A stretch of DNA of 64,000 nucleotides from Aphanomyces cochlioides (lineage: Eukaryota > Oomycota > Saprolegniomycetes > Saprolegniales > Verrucalvaceae): assembly GCA_019828595.1 (NCBI GenBank), contig JAHQRK010000004.1, positions 3,534,001-3,598,000 of the forward strand, in the 5' to 3' direction. The first letter of the stretch is position 1, and each line of letters begins with the position of its first letter. Of this stretch, positions 1 through 12,078 are shown one piece after another. The notes under the pieces were generated by a model. The model saw only the letters and a program-made list of their open reading frames with translations. It had not been told where the DNA came from and did not search any database. The translations under genes and the position numbers were made by a program.

Positions 1-135
1 TTCATTCACTTCTGCTTAGGATGTCATGACGATCGAGTCGTAGTGGATCTTCTCGTCCTTGGAGCATATGCATATCCGTAGCTGTAATTCCTGAATGATG
101 TTCAACCTTCAATGACTTTCAAGAAATGACATGAT

Positions 136-146
136 ATTCGCGCCTT
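136..146. promoter_or_regulatory. E2F-like GCGC site upstream of RPA3
   Basis: The bases ATTCGCGCCTT lie about 67 bp before the RPA3 start. They resemble the E2F/DP consensus TTTSSCGC read on either strand. RNR1, the other S-phase gene in the window, has a similar site (26064-26078). The assignment is by motif only. Confidence 0.3.
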
Positions 147-153
147 TTTTCCT

Positions 154-175
154 TCTTCCGGATAAACTATCCGAA
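154..175. promoter_or_regulatory. TATCCGGATA-type motif in RPA3 promoter
   Basis: The segment holds TTCCGGATAA followed by ACTATCCGAA, an imperfect inverted pair 40-60 bp before the RPA3 ATG. The same palindromic core recurs before VPS35, between larA and sthA, and before YJU2. Confidence 0.35.
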
Positions 176-212
176 CATTCGGTTTCCCTCCATATTCACA
201 ATTCAAGCAACC

Positions 213-626
213 ATGAGCGATGCTGCCACGGCCCCGCGCGTAAACAAAGCTATCATGGCACAGTTCGTGGGCCGAACCGTTGCTTTGGTGGGTAGTTTGG
301 AAAGCTGGACAGGCTCGATGGCCGTTGTGAAAACGTCTGATGGTGGCTTGGTCACAGTGCATCCTCAACCCGGTGCTGATTATTCGAGGTACAGGAATCA
401 ATTCAATCGCAAAAGTTTTATGATGCCTTGTAGCAAATTCGTCGAAGTCATTGGTTTGGTTCAACCTGATGGAAGTCTGAAAGAATACAAATGCACGAGC
501 TTCGGAGACGACTTTGGTATGTGAAATTCTCATGGAAAACTATGTTCATTAATTTGTGAAGACTTGAAGAACTATGACAAGCTCGTTCATTTGATTCATG
601 GCAAGTTCTCATCCTTATTTGCGTAA
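213..626 (+). CDS. RPA3: Replication protein A 14 kDa subunit (RPA3), two exons
   Basis: Smallest subunit of the trimeric single-stranded-DNA-binding RPA complex, acting in nuclear replication and repair. Spliced model 213..516 and 562..626 gives 122 residues, close to the usual 110-125. The start PRVNKAIMAQFVGRTV aligns with the conserved RPA3 opening (PRI-x2-x-ML-x-x-F) and begins the single OB fold. The unspliced frame stops at 522, just after FGDDF. Removing a 45-nt intron (GTATGT...GAAG, an AAG acceptor) restores DLKNYDKLVHLIH, matching the C-terminal helix that family members use for trimerisation. The gene converges on the next gene with 28 bp between stops. The intron is inferred from homology and phase. 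Confidence 0.88.
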
Positions 627-654
627 ACTAAACCAAAAGTGCATTGTATGCTAT

Positions 655-1304
655 CTATGCTTCGGAGACGGGCTCGGCGACTTCATCGGGTGGAGAAATG
701 CTCTTACGCTGCATTGTAATTGCTTGCTGCAACGGTGGCATAATTCTAGGCTTGGAAATGTCCATGCAAGTGGTCTACAATGCTCAAGGATGGCAAATTC
801 ACAAAATAGACGCACCTGGACTATCAGCACCTGTGCTTGTGGGATGAAAATGCTTTGATACAAATTGAAATGACGGTAGTAGCTGTGGGTAACATAGTCG
901 ACGACTTGTGCCACGTCCTTGGCATCAAAGATGCCTGTACTGATCGGCGGCCTCTCCACACTGTGGCGCAGAAGCAGCACTTGAAAATGCTTGAAGCTGT
1001 CGGTCAATGTCCATGGCGATTCTTTCCCATGGTCAGCAGATTGGAGGAACAAATCACGCTGGACCACTCGATGCATGATGGCGAGTGCAACGGATGTCTT
1101 TAGTGGTGTCAAGTCGCGATCTTTGCAAAATGCATACAGGAACATGTACAGATCAACCAGGAGATCAATAGACGCTTGGGGAGTCTGGCTGGGGAACACA
1201 AAGATTTCGTGGAAGAATGCGCGGCAAGCTTCGGGTTCATGGATCTCTGACAGCTCATCGACGTGCTTCGCGGACAAGAAGCGCCACGCCAAGTTGTCCG
1301 TCAT
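655..1304 (-). CDS. CFAP119/CCDC189-like cilia and flagella protein
   Basis: Probably an axonemal protein. Spliced model (minus) 1304..816 and 774..655 gives 202 residues. The central block, with HSVERPPISTGIF and then a YRHFNLYQ segment, resembles the conserved core of CFAP119/CCDC189 (Chlamydomonas FAP119), which is linked to the axoneme. That match is from memory of the family, not a search. The unspliced frame runs on to 651, but a 41-nt intron (GTGCGT...TGTAG, plus-strand 775-815) keeps phase 0 and gives a more plausible tail ending PVSEA. A flagellar gene fits an organism with zoospores. It is 72 bp downstream of the PDHX-like gene on the same strand. Confidence 0.55.
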
Positions 1305-1376
1305 GAGGCGTCGACTCGAACAAGAAAACCGACAAAGATATTTTGAGTGGTGATGAACTTAACAGTCGTAGCTTAT

Positions 1377-2681
1377 CTACAAGATCATCAACTCGGGTTC
1401 TTCCATGTATTTCTTGAACGCTTGCAGGAATTGGCCGGCAACAACATCGTCTACAATACGTCGGTCTGACGACATGGTCACATTGACTAGTGTAGCTTTG
1501 CGTGGGGGCTTCGATTCGTCATCAGGGACGACGAGCTCAGGGCGACCACGTCCAACGGCCATGATGCAAGCGCCAGGAGGATTGATCACAGCAGTGAAAT
1601 TGTCGATGCCAAAGCCACCAAGGTTGGACACCGTAAAGCTGCCGCCTTGGAATTCTTCGGGTTTGAGCTTGTTGGCACGGGCTCGCGAGACAAGTTCCTT
1701 GAAGGTCGAGTTGATTGACGACAATCCCAGAGCTTGGACCTTAGGCACAATAGGCGTGATAAGACCAGAATCCGTCGCGACAGCCACAGCAATACCCACG
1801 GATGGGTTTGGCACGACAGATTTGGTCGCATCATCCCAGCCGCAGTTAGCTTCAGGCACATCACGCAAAGCACTGGCAACGGATTTGAGCAAGAAGTCAT
1901 TCAGCGAGACATTGACACCATGTTGCTTCTTGAGGCGAGCACGAAGGGCCATGATGGCATCAATTTCGCAGTCGATAGAGGCATAAGTGTGTGGAGCCGT
2001 CAACTTGGACGCCGTCAGACGCTTAGCAATGATTTTGCGCATGTTGGAGAGAGGAATATCAGTGTAGTCGCCAGTCGAAGCTGGTGGTGTCGCGACGGCT
2101 GCTGGGGTTGCGACAGGAGCGGCTTGAGCCACAGGGGCGGCAGCGTGAACTGGAGCGGCATGGGCTGGCAAAAGCGAGCGCTTGCCAAGGAATTTGATAC
2201 GAGGCACACGATGGTGGGTTTGCGCTGGCGTAGCAGCAGCCACAGGAGCCGGCGTAGATACAGCAGCAGGTGCTGGCGACGCAGCACCCGCGTCAGCAGT
2301 GAGTTTGGCAATGTCACCGCTCGCAACAAGAGCATCGTAAGCTTCTTGGTCTTCAACCGTGTACGCCAAGAGCGTGCCTACATCGACAGAGGTGCCTTGT
2401 GGGACGACAATTTTAGCCACGAAAGCATCATCTTGCATTTCATAGTCGACCACAGCCTTGTCAGTCTCGACTTGGCAGAGCACTTCGCCGGCGGATGCAA
2501 GCTCGCCTTCCTTCTTGAGCCAAGCTGCAATCGTTCCTGATTCCATCGTGGGCGAGAGCGCAGGCATAAGAAGCTTCGTCACTCCATCAGGAAGACTCGA
2601 AAAAGCGGCGCGGCGCGTGCACCATCGGCCTCGGTGGGCCAATGAACGGATGGATGGCTGGGCCACAACTCGGCGCAACAT
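1377..2681 (-). CDS. PDHX: PDHX-like (E3-binding protein X) component of pyruvate dehydrogenase
   Basis: Mitochondrial 2-oxoacid dehydrogenase E2 family, 434 residues. Residues 1-30 are Arg/Ser-rich and acidic-free, as in a mitochondrial presequence; the upstream ATG at 2720 would prepend a hydrophobic stretch, so 2681 is preferred. One lipoyl domain (about 33-110) carries the lipoyl lysine in ETDKA (K75). An Ala/Pro linker follows, then the catalytic-fold domain (about 205-434). The E2 active-site motif DHRxxDG is replaced by DRRIVDD: the histidine is lost and Gly is Asp, as in animal PDHX (DSRVVDD). It is therefore probably non-catalytic and structural. No normal peripheral-subunit-binding domain is visible in the linker; only HRVPRIKFLGKRS (157-169) stands out. 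No introns. Confidence 0.85.
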   Translation of the reverse strand: MLRRVVAQPSIRSLAHRGRWCTRRAAFSSLPDGVTKLLMPALSPTMESGTIAAWLKKEGELASAGEVLCQVETDKAVVDYEMQDDAFVAKIVVPQGTSVDVGTLLAYTVEDQEAYDALVASGDIAKLTADAGAASPAPAAVSTPAPVAAATPAQTHHRVPRIKFLGKRSLLPAHAAPVHAAAPVAQAAPVATPAAVATPPASTGDYTDIPLSNMRKIIAKRLTASKLTAPHTYASIDCEIDAIMALRARLKKQHGVNVSLNDFLLKSVASALRDVPEANCGWDDATKSVVPNPSVGIAVAVATDSGLITPIVPKVQALGLSSINSTFKELVSRARANKLKPEEFQGGSFTVSNLGGFGIDNFTAVINPPGACIMAVGRGRPELVVPDDESKPPRKATLVNVTMSSDRRIVDDVVAGQFLQAFKKYMEEPELMIL

Positions 2682-2734
2682 GACGCCGACGCTCAACACG
2701 AAAATGAAGGGGTCAATCATGACGTCAGCGATTC

Positions 2735-2745
2735 AGCCAATCAAA
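2735..2745. promoter_or_regulatory. CCAAT box upstream of PDHX-like gene
   Basis: AGCCAATCAAA lies about 55 bp upstream of the minus-strand start at 2681. The same GCCAATCA core sits in four other host promoters in this window. Confidence 0.35.
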
Positions 2746-3497
2746 TGCGTGGAAAAATCTACTGGGAGATTGCGATCTATTTTAATATTTCTCATTATAC
2801 TTGCCTTTTGTATTTGTATTTGATTCTTCGAATTAAATTATCGATTTAAATTGCGCAACAACCAGTGCACAACGGCCATGTCCCATTCAACAGCGGCGTC
2901 GATGGGTCACGATCGGTGACGATGGGATTTGGCGCGCGGAATCGTCCATAAGCTAGGAAGAGAGTCCGTAGAGTGCATCGTTGAATATCTCTGGCAGCAA
3001 TCTGCTGGTTCTCTGATGGTGGAGGCGGTTGTAGCCGTCAATCGAGAGCAAGTTGTCATGGATTGTTGAGCAACAACCAACACGACGGCTAGGGAGTAGA
3101 TTCGTTTGCGAAGATTGAGGCTGTCTGGACTGCGTCAAGCATGCCGCCGCGCTGAGCACTGGCGTCTATCTCGGTCGAACGAGTTGTGTTGCCGGCATTA
3201 GAAAGCATCTGTGCGACTTTGAGGTTCGAACAGCCACGAACGGAGTGATTGGCATATGGCTGCCTGCGTTGCTCAGACGACAAAGAGTCAAAGTTTTATT
3301 GCTCTGAAGCTAGCAGCTACCTGTCTAATGGAAATCGTCTCGAGGATGATGCTCCCTTGGGCTTATTTGATGTGCTCCAAAGCAGAGGTTGCAACTCTTG
3401 AGGATATTCAGCACATCGAGAGCGAAACCGTTCATAGCGAAACGACCCAAGTCAAAACCCGCGTTCCCATCCGCACCAAACGAGTTGACGAGAGAGG
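2746..3497. other. Intergenic region between PDHX-like gene and MST kinase
   Basis: No confident gene. Short minus-strand frames at 2953-3159 and 3089-3283 have mildly protein-like composition but no recognisable domain or clean splice. An E2F-like ATTTGGCGCGCGG lies at about 2926-2938. It probably holds 5' regions of the flanking divergent genes. Confidence 0.4.
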
Positions 3498-5245
<1,748 letters not shown>

Positions 5246-5342
5246 AAAGCCATGATTGATCATTTCTTTAATTGTTCCAAGCATGTCTTTTATTGGTTCT
5301 TATTTCTTTTAATATTTCTTAAATACCCCATGGGATTTCACT

Positions 5343-5360
5343 TCGGATATCTTTATCCGG
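5343..5360. promoter_or_regulatory. TATCCGG inverted pair in VPS35 promoter
   Basis: TCGGATATCTTTATCCGG forms an inverted pair about 45-60 bp before the VPS35 start. It is the same motif class as in the RPA3, larA/sthA and YJU2 promoters. Confidence 0.35.
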
Positions 5361-5403
5361 CATACAAGTTGGGATCTCACGAACTCCAAAGCAGGTCGAG
5401 GCG

Positions 5404-8098
5404 ATGCAACGAGACGAAGAACAAGAAGCGCTTCTCTCCGAAGCATCCACAAGCGTTCGACAGAGTGCGTTCTACATGAAGCGAGCCATGGATGCTGGGT
5501 TTTCCGAAGCTGACGTCGCGGCGGTGCTCAAACATGCGGCTGACTTTCTGCGAGAACTACGAACGTCACTGCTATCTCCAAAGAATTACTATGAATTGTA
5601 CATGCTCGTCGTGGAAGAACTGCGTGAGCTATCAGCATATGTAAAGACGTTATGTGGTTCCATCAGTATGAGCGCGTTGTACGAACAAGTCCAACATTGC
5701 GGCAATATTGTACCCCGCTTATATTTGCTCATTACGATGGGATCCGTGTACATGACGCATGAGCCGTCTGTGACAAAAGAAATCTTGCATGACTTGGTTG
5801 AAATGGTCAAAGGAGTGCAGCATGCGCAACGAGGACTCTTTCTGCGCTATTATTTGGTTGTCTCTGTGAAAGAACAGGTGAATTCTGTCGATGTGAGCAA
5901 TGCGTTGCCCTTTCTGCTCCAAAATTGGGAAGAAACTATTCATCTATGGATTCGAATGCAGCACCAAACCAATATTAAAGATAAATCTCAACGAGAGAAG
6001 GAACGACAAGAACTAAAGATCCTCGTTGGTACCAGTCTCGTACGGCTCAGTCAGCATGACGGAGTTACCTCTGCGCTTTACAAGAATGAAGTACTTCCTA
6101 AACTCCTCGACATTGTCGTTAAAGCCAAAGACAAGATTGCTCAAGTTTACTTGACAGATTGCATCATCCAGGTATTGACTACATCAATGCGATATACTGA
6201 GTGAGTGCTTTAAGGTCTTCCCCGACGATTTCCACATTGAGACAATCCATCTATTTCTCAACGCCATGGCTAATTTGCATACTCAAGTCGACATTAGCGA
6301 GCCTGTCCTCGCACTTTTGCAACGCCTGACCAAATATCACCAAGTCACTCCAAACCATGGTAGAGTTAGCGTGTCTTTGCGTCCATACTATTGTGCTTCC
6401 TTGTAGTTTTTTCCTCGCAAGATCAATTATTTGACACGCTCTTCGACTGTGTCACAAATGCTATCACTGTGCGTGAAAATGACATTTCGAGTGTGTCGCT
6501 CTTGCATTTATATGTTGGCATCTTCGAGTTTGTCCTGACATGCTTTCAGAATCCTCTTCCATTTATCTCACGTGTTTCTGCCTCAGCTACAGCGTTCCTT
6601 GTTCGTGTTCGGATGTATGCTTTCTGAATATATCTCAAGACTAACATCTGTGTTGTAGGCGCTCTGACGCTGTCGTGGACGAAGGCGAGCGTCTTGCATT
6701 AGTGCCATTAGAAGCTCTTGGAGCTGCCGCCGTTGAAGATACCTCTCTGCATGAAAGCTTGACCACAACTATGCAATGGCTTCCTTTAGCAAGCCGAAAA
6801 AAAGTTGCCTTCCGATTTTGCAACAACATTGTGAAAAGGCAAGTACCCATTACTGAAGTCGAGACCGTGGAAAAGATATTCACTATGATTTTGCCGCTCA
6901 TCCGAGATGAAAACGATGCCACAGAGCTGGCTGTAGCCTCTCGGGTAAGACACTGTTTTTCATCAAATCTAATGTGGTGTAAGTCAAATATGGAACGAGA
7001 GCAGCACATCTTAGCCAAATTGACGCATTTGCTCGTCCACGCCAATCCATCCATACAATTTCAGGTACATCAACATGGAAGTACTTGGAAGTTATTTATT
7101 TATGGCTCAATAGATGTATTGCCATGCTCGACGCATGCTCGGTCAGGGTGGTCTTGCTCGAATTCGATTCACATTGGTGCCACTGGTGTTTCTGTCACTG
7201 AAATTGACACGTCGTGTCTATTCAACCGAGGTATTGTTCGTTGATAATTCTTTCTCTAAACGAAATTAGTCTAGTGGAGTGAAAGAAGATGTAAATGTAC
7301 GGGCGATTTTACAATTTGTGCACGAGATGGCCACAGCCTTGGCATCGAAAGTTGATACAGTTGAGACGACTTTGTCGGTCAATCTCTTCTTGCAATGTGC
7401 TTTAACAGCAGACTCGTGCCAGCTCGAAGGCATTGCTTACGAATTCTTCACACAAGCTTTTGTTGTTTACGAGGACCAATTGAGCCATTCTGCACAACAG
7501 CTAGCGGCGCTCGAGCTCATGCTTGGAGCATTATGCCAGTGCAGGCACATGGGCCAAGCCAACTACGAAACACTTGCGACAAAGCTCACGCAATACGCCG
7601 CCAAAATGCTCAAGAAGAAAGAGCAAAGTACAACAGTTGCTACGTGCTCACATTTGTTTTGGAGGAAGCTTGAGGTAAATTTCCACAAGTTCCGCATAGA
7701 CCTTCATGCCTTTTGTCAGGGAGCTGGCAACGGTCTCCGTGTTCTGGAGTGCTTGCAGAGAGCGCTGAAAATTGCAGACTCATGTGGCGGCATGTCTTCG
7801 ATGCAAGTCGCATTGTTTGTCGACATTTTGGACAAGGTAGACTTTGAAGCGATGGAACACGGACTAACAATTATGCTTAGTATCTCTATTATTTTTTGGG
7901 ACGCACACCTGAGGTTGGTCGCATATTCCTTGAGAAATCGAATTTGTTGTTCCACGCTAGGTTACCAAACAATACGTCGTTGGGCTCATCGCACTCGTAA
8001 AAGAACATTTGGAAAACATGGAGCCTGGACCAGAAAAAGCCGACGTCGAAGGTCATTACCGCAACACACTCAAGTATATTGAAGGCGTCGAGTTCTAA
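5404..8098 (+). CDS. VPS35: Retromer core subunit VPS35, ten exons
   Basis: Cargo-recognition subunit of the endosomal retromer, paired with VPS26 and VPS29. Exons 5404..6171, 6215..6359, 6407..6614, 6659..6944, 6984..7064, 7114..7230, 7270..7674, 7720..7836, 7881..7913 and 7961..8098 give 765 residues against about 796 in human. Introns are 39-50 nt and all phases close. The family signature PRLYLL, which contacts VPS26, is present in NIVPRLYLLITMG. The C-terminal alpha-solenoid is recognisable in GLARIRFTLVPLVF, CSHLFW and VLECLQRALKIA. The stop codon overlaps the convergent neighbour's stop by 4 bp. Confidence 0.95.
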
Positions 8099-10077
8099 GG
8101 CAAGGAAGTCGAGAGCGCAGACATGCCACCGACCACCAAAGAGTACACGACGCCAACACGCAGGGCCATAAATTTCCAAAAGAAATCGCGCAAGCGTTGA
8201 TTGGTGTGCCGTTCGATAAACGACTCGACTGCTTGAGCTGACACAACAATCTTTTGTCGTTGCGCCACGAATTCAATCGATTCACCAATCAGTGCAGCCT
8301 CAACGACGGGCTGTTCTAGTGGTTTGACGAAGATGATAACCTCTTGGGACAGTCCTTCCTGTGCTTTTAGGTGCAAGATCAATAGATCCTTGCACATGGA
8401 CGCGGGCACAGAGCGAAGATCGATTCCACCTGGAGGCATGGTTTGGTTCTCAATGCGTTGGGAATTTCGATTCGCATGGCGTTGGGCTTCTTGAAGACAT
8501 ATATTGTACTCTTTTCGCCCGAGCATATCCCGCAAGACGTGTGACGGCACGACACTACTTAAAGCGCGGAATTCGTGGAGTCCGACTTGGTAATCGCGAG
8601 TGCAGAGCTCTTCAAACGCACTGTGGAAGCGGTCAAAGTCACGCAGCTTGTACAATTCGACGAGAATGTCGGTTTGAATTCCCCATGGAATTCGCCGGGC
8701 GTTAGACTTGTCACCCAACTCGTGCAGTTGAAAAAGGACGTCGAGCGCTTCCACGACCAAGTCTGCTTTGAGCATGGTACGCAAAAGTGGCCCTTGGCAC
8801 TCGCCGTCGACAAAGGCTTGCAGAGGAAACGATCGGACTATGTCGATAGCAAACGGCGCGGACTCTGGTAGAGCAAGGACACGAAGCATTGCGACCAGAC
8901 AGCTCTGTGAAAAGGTGCCAGGAAAGTTTCTAATGATCTCGGGGAGCTCACTTTGCTGCTGGAGCGCTCCAAGCGTGTCCAGTATGGCCACGAGCATCGC
9001 TGACGACGGTGGCACATTGCGTAGTCCGCTATCAGCGCCTCGTGTTTTAGCGAATAAACCAGTGGAGCGCTTGTGAAGGCTTAGATGGGCCTTATAGAGC
9101 TGAAGGAGCACGGTCGGGTCTTTGGCCTGGATGGATGCCGCTGACATGGCAGCACATGACGTTGGCAAGGCAATCCAGTTCGGAGGAAGTCCCTTGGAGC
9201 CCTTGATTGCTTGAATGAATTGGAGGAACTGCCGCGCTGATGCTTCATTCGGGGCAGCCGAAGACATGACTGAGGCGGCAATTTTGAGCACTTGGTTGCG
9301 GTTGGCGTTGGGCGTTCGATGCCACATTGCAGGAGTGATCTGGTTCAACAGATCAAACGCTTTGGGGTGTTGTCCCAGGTCAAAAGCAGAGTACAACTTG
9401 GTAAAGTGCGCCGTATCAGCCAAGGAAGACTGCTTTGGGACGTCGCTTTTGGGTTTTGGTGCAGGCGCTCGTTTGATTTCGTCCTTGAGGCGTTTGAAGC
9501 GACTTTGTAGACGCTCGAATGGTTTCGTCGACTTGTCAGTAATCCCATTGAGGAATTCTTCACAGACGTCGAGCATTTGAGGCGCTTGGAGACGCAGTGG
9601 TTGGTCTATGCTTTCGATCCGTTGCAGTGCACGATGTGCAGCGTGGATCGGTTCCAATGATCCAGCATCAACGGCTTCTTTCAACTTGGCCAGCTCTCTC
9701 AAGTGCCTTTGAACCAATGCCGGACTAGCCGTCGCGGCAGGTTTTGCAGATCCAGCATCCTTTGCCAGCTCGAGTTGTTTATATACGCGTCTGTCTTCTT
9801 GAATCAAACGGTCTAGTCGATGCTGAATGGTCTCGGTCGTTGAATCCTCTGATTTCGCCGCGAGGTCCACCAACTGCTGCGAAATTCTCGCCAGACGCGG
9901 TTCTTGAAGCCGGACCGGCTGGGGGGTGCTTTCTAACATCTGAAGAGCACGGTGGACTGCGTCAGAGGCCTTCATAGAGCCCGCCTTGACGCTCGTCTTG
10001 AGCTTGGACATCGCGACCAGCCGCCGGTGCATCTTCTGTGTGCCAAATTGTCGACTGCACCAATCAAACAAGTTCAT
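8095..10077 (-). CDS. 660-residue helical protein of unknown function
   Basis: Single-exon frame with no family I can name. It is Leu/Ala/Arg-rich, predicted mostly helical, and starts with a basic stretch that could be a mitochondrial presequence. Two related N-terminal segments form an internal repeat: KLKTSVKAGSMKASDAVHRA and LKEAVDAGSLEPIHAAHRA, each followed by a QPVRLQ/QPLRLQ motif and separated by about 105 residues. The long middle looks like an alpha-solenoid (PPR or similar), but motif spacing is too irregular to call. A possible hydrophobic segment (VGVVYSLVVGGMSAL) lies at the very C-terminus. It is divergent from the next gene with 48 bp between starts. Confidence 0.7.
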   Translation of the reverse strand: MNLFDWCSRQFGTQKMHRRLVAMSKLKTSVKAGSMKASDAVHRALQMLESTPQPVRLQEPRLARISQQLVDLAAKSEDSTTETIQHRLDRLIQEDRRVYKQLELAKDAGSAKPAATASPALVQRHLRELAKLKEAVDAGSLEPIHAAHRALQRIESIDQPLRLQAPQMLDVCEEFLNGITDKSTKPFERLQSRFKRLKDEIKRAPAPKPKSDVPKQSSLADTAHFTKLYSAFDLGQHPKAFDLLNQITPAMWHRTPNANRNQVLKIAASVMSSAAPNEASARQFLQFIQAIKGSKGLPPNWIALPTSCAAMSAASIQAKDPTVLLQLYKAHLSLHKRSTGLFAKTRGADSGLRNVPPSSAMLVAILDTLGALQQQSELPEIIRNFPGTFSQSCLVAMLRVLALPESAPFAIDIVRSFPLQAFVDGECQGPLLRTMLKADLVVEALDVLFQLHELGDKSNARRIPWGIQTDILVELYKLRDFDRFHSAFEELCTRDYQVGLHEFRALSSVVPSHVLRDMLGRKEYNICLQEAQRHANRNSQRIENQTMPPGGIDLRSVPASMCKDLLILHLKAQEGLSQEVIIFVKPLEQPVVEAALIGESIEFVAQRQKIVVSAQAVESFIERHTNQRLRDFFWKFMALRVGVVYSLVVGGMSALSTSLP

Positions 10078-10082
10078 TTAAG

Positions 10083-10092
10083 AGCCAATCAA
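10083..10092. promoter_or_regulatory. CCAAT box in 48-bp divergent promoter
   Basis: AGCCAATCAA lies between the starts of the 660-residue gene (10077, minus) and the 344-residue gene (10126, plus), so a single box could serve both directions. Confidence 0.35.
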
Positions 10093-10125
10093 CGACGAGA
10101 TTCCAACGTGCGATCTTGAAAGGAC

Positions 10126-11331
10126 ATGGACGACGACGACGTCGACGCGTGCATTTTCATCACAACTTCTGGCCATCTCCTTGTGAATTGCAGCGTCAGA
10201 GAGATTGCACTGAGCGTGCCACATCTTGGATCCCTCGTCGCTACGCTGCAGCAGTTTTCACAAGGGTTCAAGAGCTTGAAATGCCTCGCTGACAGATTGT
10301 AGACAACGATTGATGCTTCTCCAAGTGGATCTCTACACTGTCGTCTGTGCTGCGAGCTCGACGGCGTCGCTGGTGTGCTGTGTGGTAAGCACATCGAGCG
10401 AGAATGCACCGACGCTGAGATTGGTATGCTTGAGTTGCCATAACCGCATTTGAGGCCTTGGTCGTATAGATTGCAAGCTATCTCCTGCATGAATGCATTC
10501 GCCAGCACGAGTCGTCGCTGCAATCGATCATTATGCAGACAGACGTGGAAGCTCAAGCTAATGCAGAGTCGTACACGCTCGCGTCGGCACTCCAAGGACA
10601 AGCCAAGGATAGCACTCACGAAGACCTTGAGGCATTTCAAAATGACTGCATTCTGCCATTCTTATCGAAGTCTCTTCCGTCGCGCATCTCGTCTGCCTTT
10701 GAGAGTGCTGAAAATCTTTCAACTAAGATCATGGGCGGTGTTATTCTCAATTGCGAGAGCCATGAAGTTGCCTATTCATGGACACGCAATGGAAAGATGC
10801 TGGAATCGATCTTCCATGGCTTGCTTCTCTTTGCGCGATTCCTCATCGACTTGCCTGGAGATGGAAACAAGACTTTAGTGCAAGCTCCTGTGTCTGAATG
10901 TAAGCCGTATACAGCGCGTGATCTCGTGTAATTACGTTGTTGTAGGTGGTGAACTCCTCGTTCTGCTTCAGAAATTGGAGGTAAGACTCATCTTACCACA
11001 GGTTTAGCATCTCGTTATCCAGATGGATGGCTTCTGCGCAGCTATTGTATCAACAGACACGTCTTGCATGATGAAACACGCCCGGGCTGAAAGAGCGGAC
11101 CAAGTTTTGCGTCCTCTGTCGAATCCACTGAGTCAACCTGGATATTCTTCATTCCAAGTCTCAACTGGAAGCGTTTGGACCTTCATTAGCCAGCCCCACG
11201 CCATAGACAGCACCATGGAAGAGGCTATGTCGGTCTTTACCGCTCTACTTGGCGCTCCATTAAGGCCCACTGCTGACATCTCGTCCATCTCCATGAACTC
11301 ACCTCGATTACCAGAATCCACAATAAAATAA
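10126..11331 (+). CDS. Unrecognised 344-residue protein, possible longin-type N-terminus, five exons
   Basis: Exons 10126..10265, 10303..10423, 10470..10899, 10946..10980 and 11023..11331 join in phase, with introns of 37, 46, 46 and 42 nt. The N-terminus (CIFITTSGHLLVNCS, then PHLGSLVATLQQF and LMLLQVDLYTVVCAAS) alternates strands and helices in a way that recalls the longin domains of FUZ, MON1 or HPS1, but this is only an impression. The middle has a long helical stretch and the last 100 residues are Ser/Pro-rich. Splice sites are inferred. The last exon boundary is the least certain, because shorter in-frame alternatives exist near 11001-11007. Confidence 0.55.
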
Positions 11332-11393
11332 TTGAAATAGAATTTATTTTGACCTTAAAAATATATTGAAAATATGTTGCAAGAACTGGGTCC

Positions 11394-12078
11394 ATGGCAA
11401 CAACCAAAGCGGGTCGTGAGCTCCGGAAACTCGTGACGCCTCGAGTCATTGCGTCCCTTGAAGCTCTTCAGCGCCTTCCACCGACGAAAGCACTCAAATT
11501 CCGTTGGAAGGTACGAATAAAACAACTTTTTTCCGGGTTAAACGCTCGAGGTAGGAGAAAATCGACGGCTTTGTCTTCCTCGCAAGTGATAACACGCCTC
11601 ATGCGTACGCCAATTTGTGCAGCCATGTCGCAGTCGAGATGGATTTGAATGACGGAGACTTCTTCTCACACCATGGAGTAATTCAGTGCAAAGTTCATGG
11701 CGCTATGTTCGACCCAGGTTTGAGTTGAGAATTCTTTGGCCTTGGTCATGTTTGTTGCAGAGTCCGGCCTTTGCCTACGACCACCGCCTCAATGCAAACT
11801 CTTGCACGTACGTCAATCTTTGAATCACATATCCTCACTTTGAATGCGGATAGCCACTGCGAAGGATCCCCGTCGTCGTCGAATCGGGCAACGTTCTCTT
11901 GACGAATACATCTTCCATCGATACGTCCAAGTATGACGAAGACTACCGCCGGCAAAAGCAGCGTGAACTGCATGAAAAGCTCAATGCTGATGCGGACGCC
12001 ATTCAAAAAGAGATCGAGGCCATCAATCAACGCTCGTTGCGCCTCATTCAATCCCGAAAGGCATCCAAGGATGCATGA
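11394..12078 (+). CDS. Rieske [2Fe-2S] domain protein, four exons
   Basis: Small soluble Rieske-type ferredoxin-like protein. Exons 11394..11510, 11555..11717, 11761..11807 and 11854..12078 give 183 residues; introns are 43-46 nt. The cluster ligands are visible as CSH (C-x-H) and, 21 residues after it, CKVH (C-x2-H) within the Rieske fold, followed by GAMFDPESGLCL. A charged helical tail (about 55 residues, rich in Lys, Glu and Gln) follows the domain. There is no catalytic mononuclear-iron domain, so it is not a ring hydroxylase; electron transfer is the likely role but the partner is unknown. There are no membrane segments or presequence. Confidence 0.85.

Noticed and set aside
102..533. 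143-residue minus-strand frame over RPA3
   Set aside because: Antisense shadow of a well-supported gene; no domain.
1377..2681. Call as catalytic pyruvate dehydrogenase E2
   Set aside because: Active-site His missing (DRRIVDD in place of DHRxxDG).
10981..11007. 27-nt intron in the 344-residue gene
   Set aside because: A 42-nt intron with the same donor (to 11022) keeps phase and matches the usual size.
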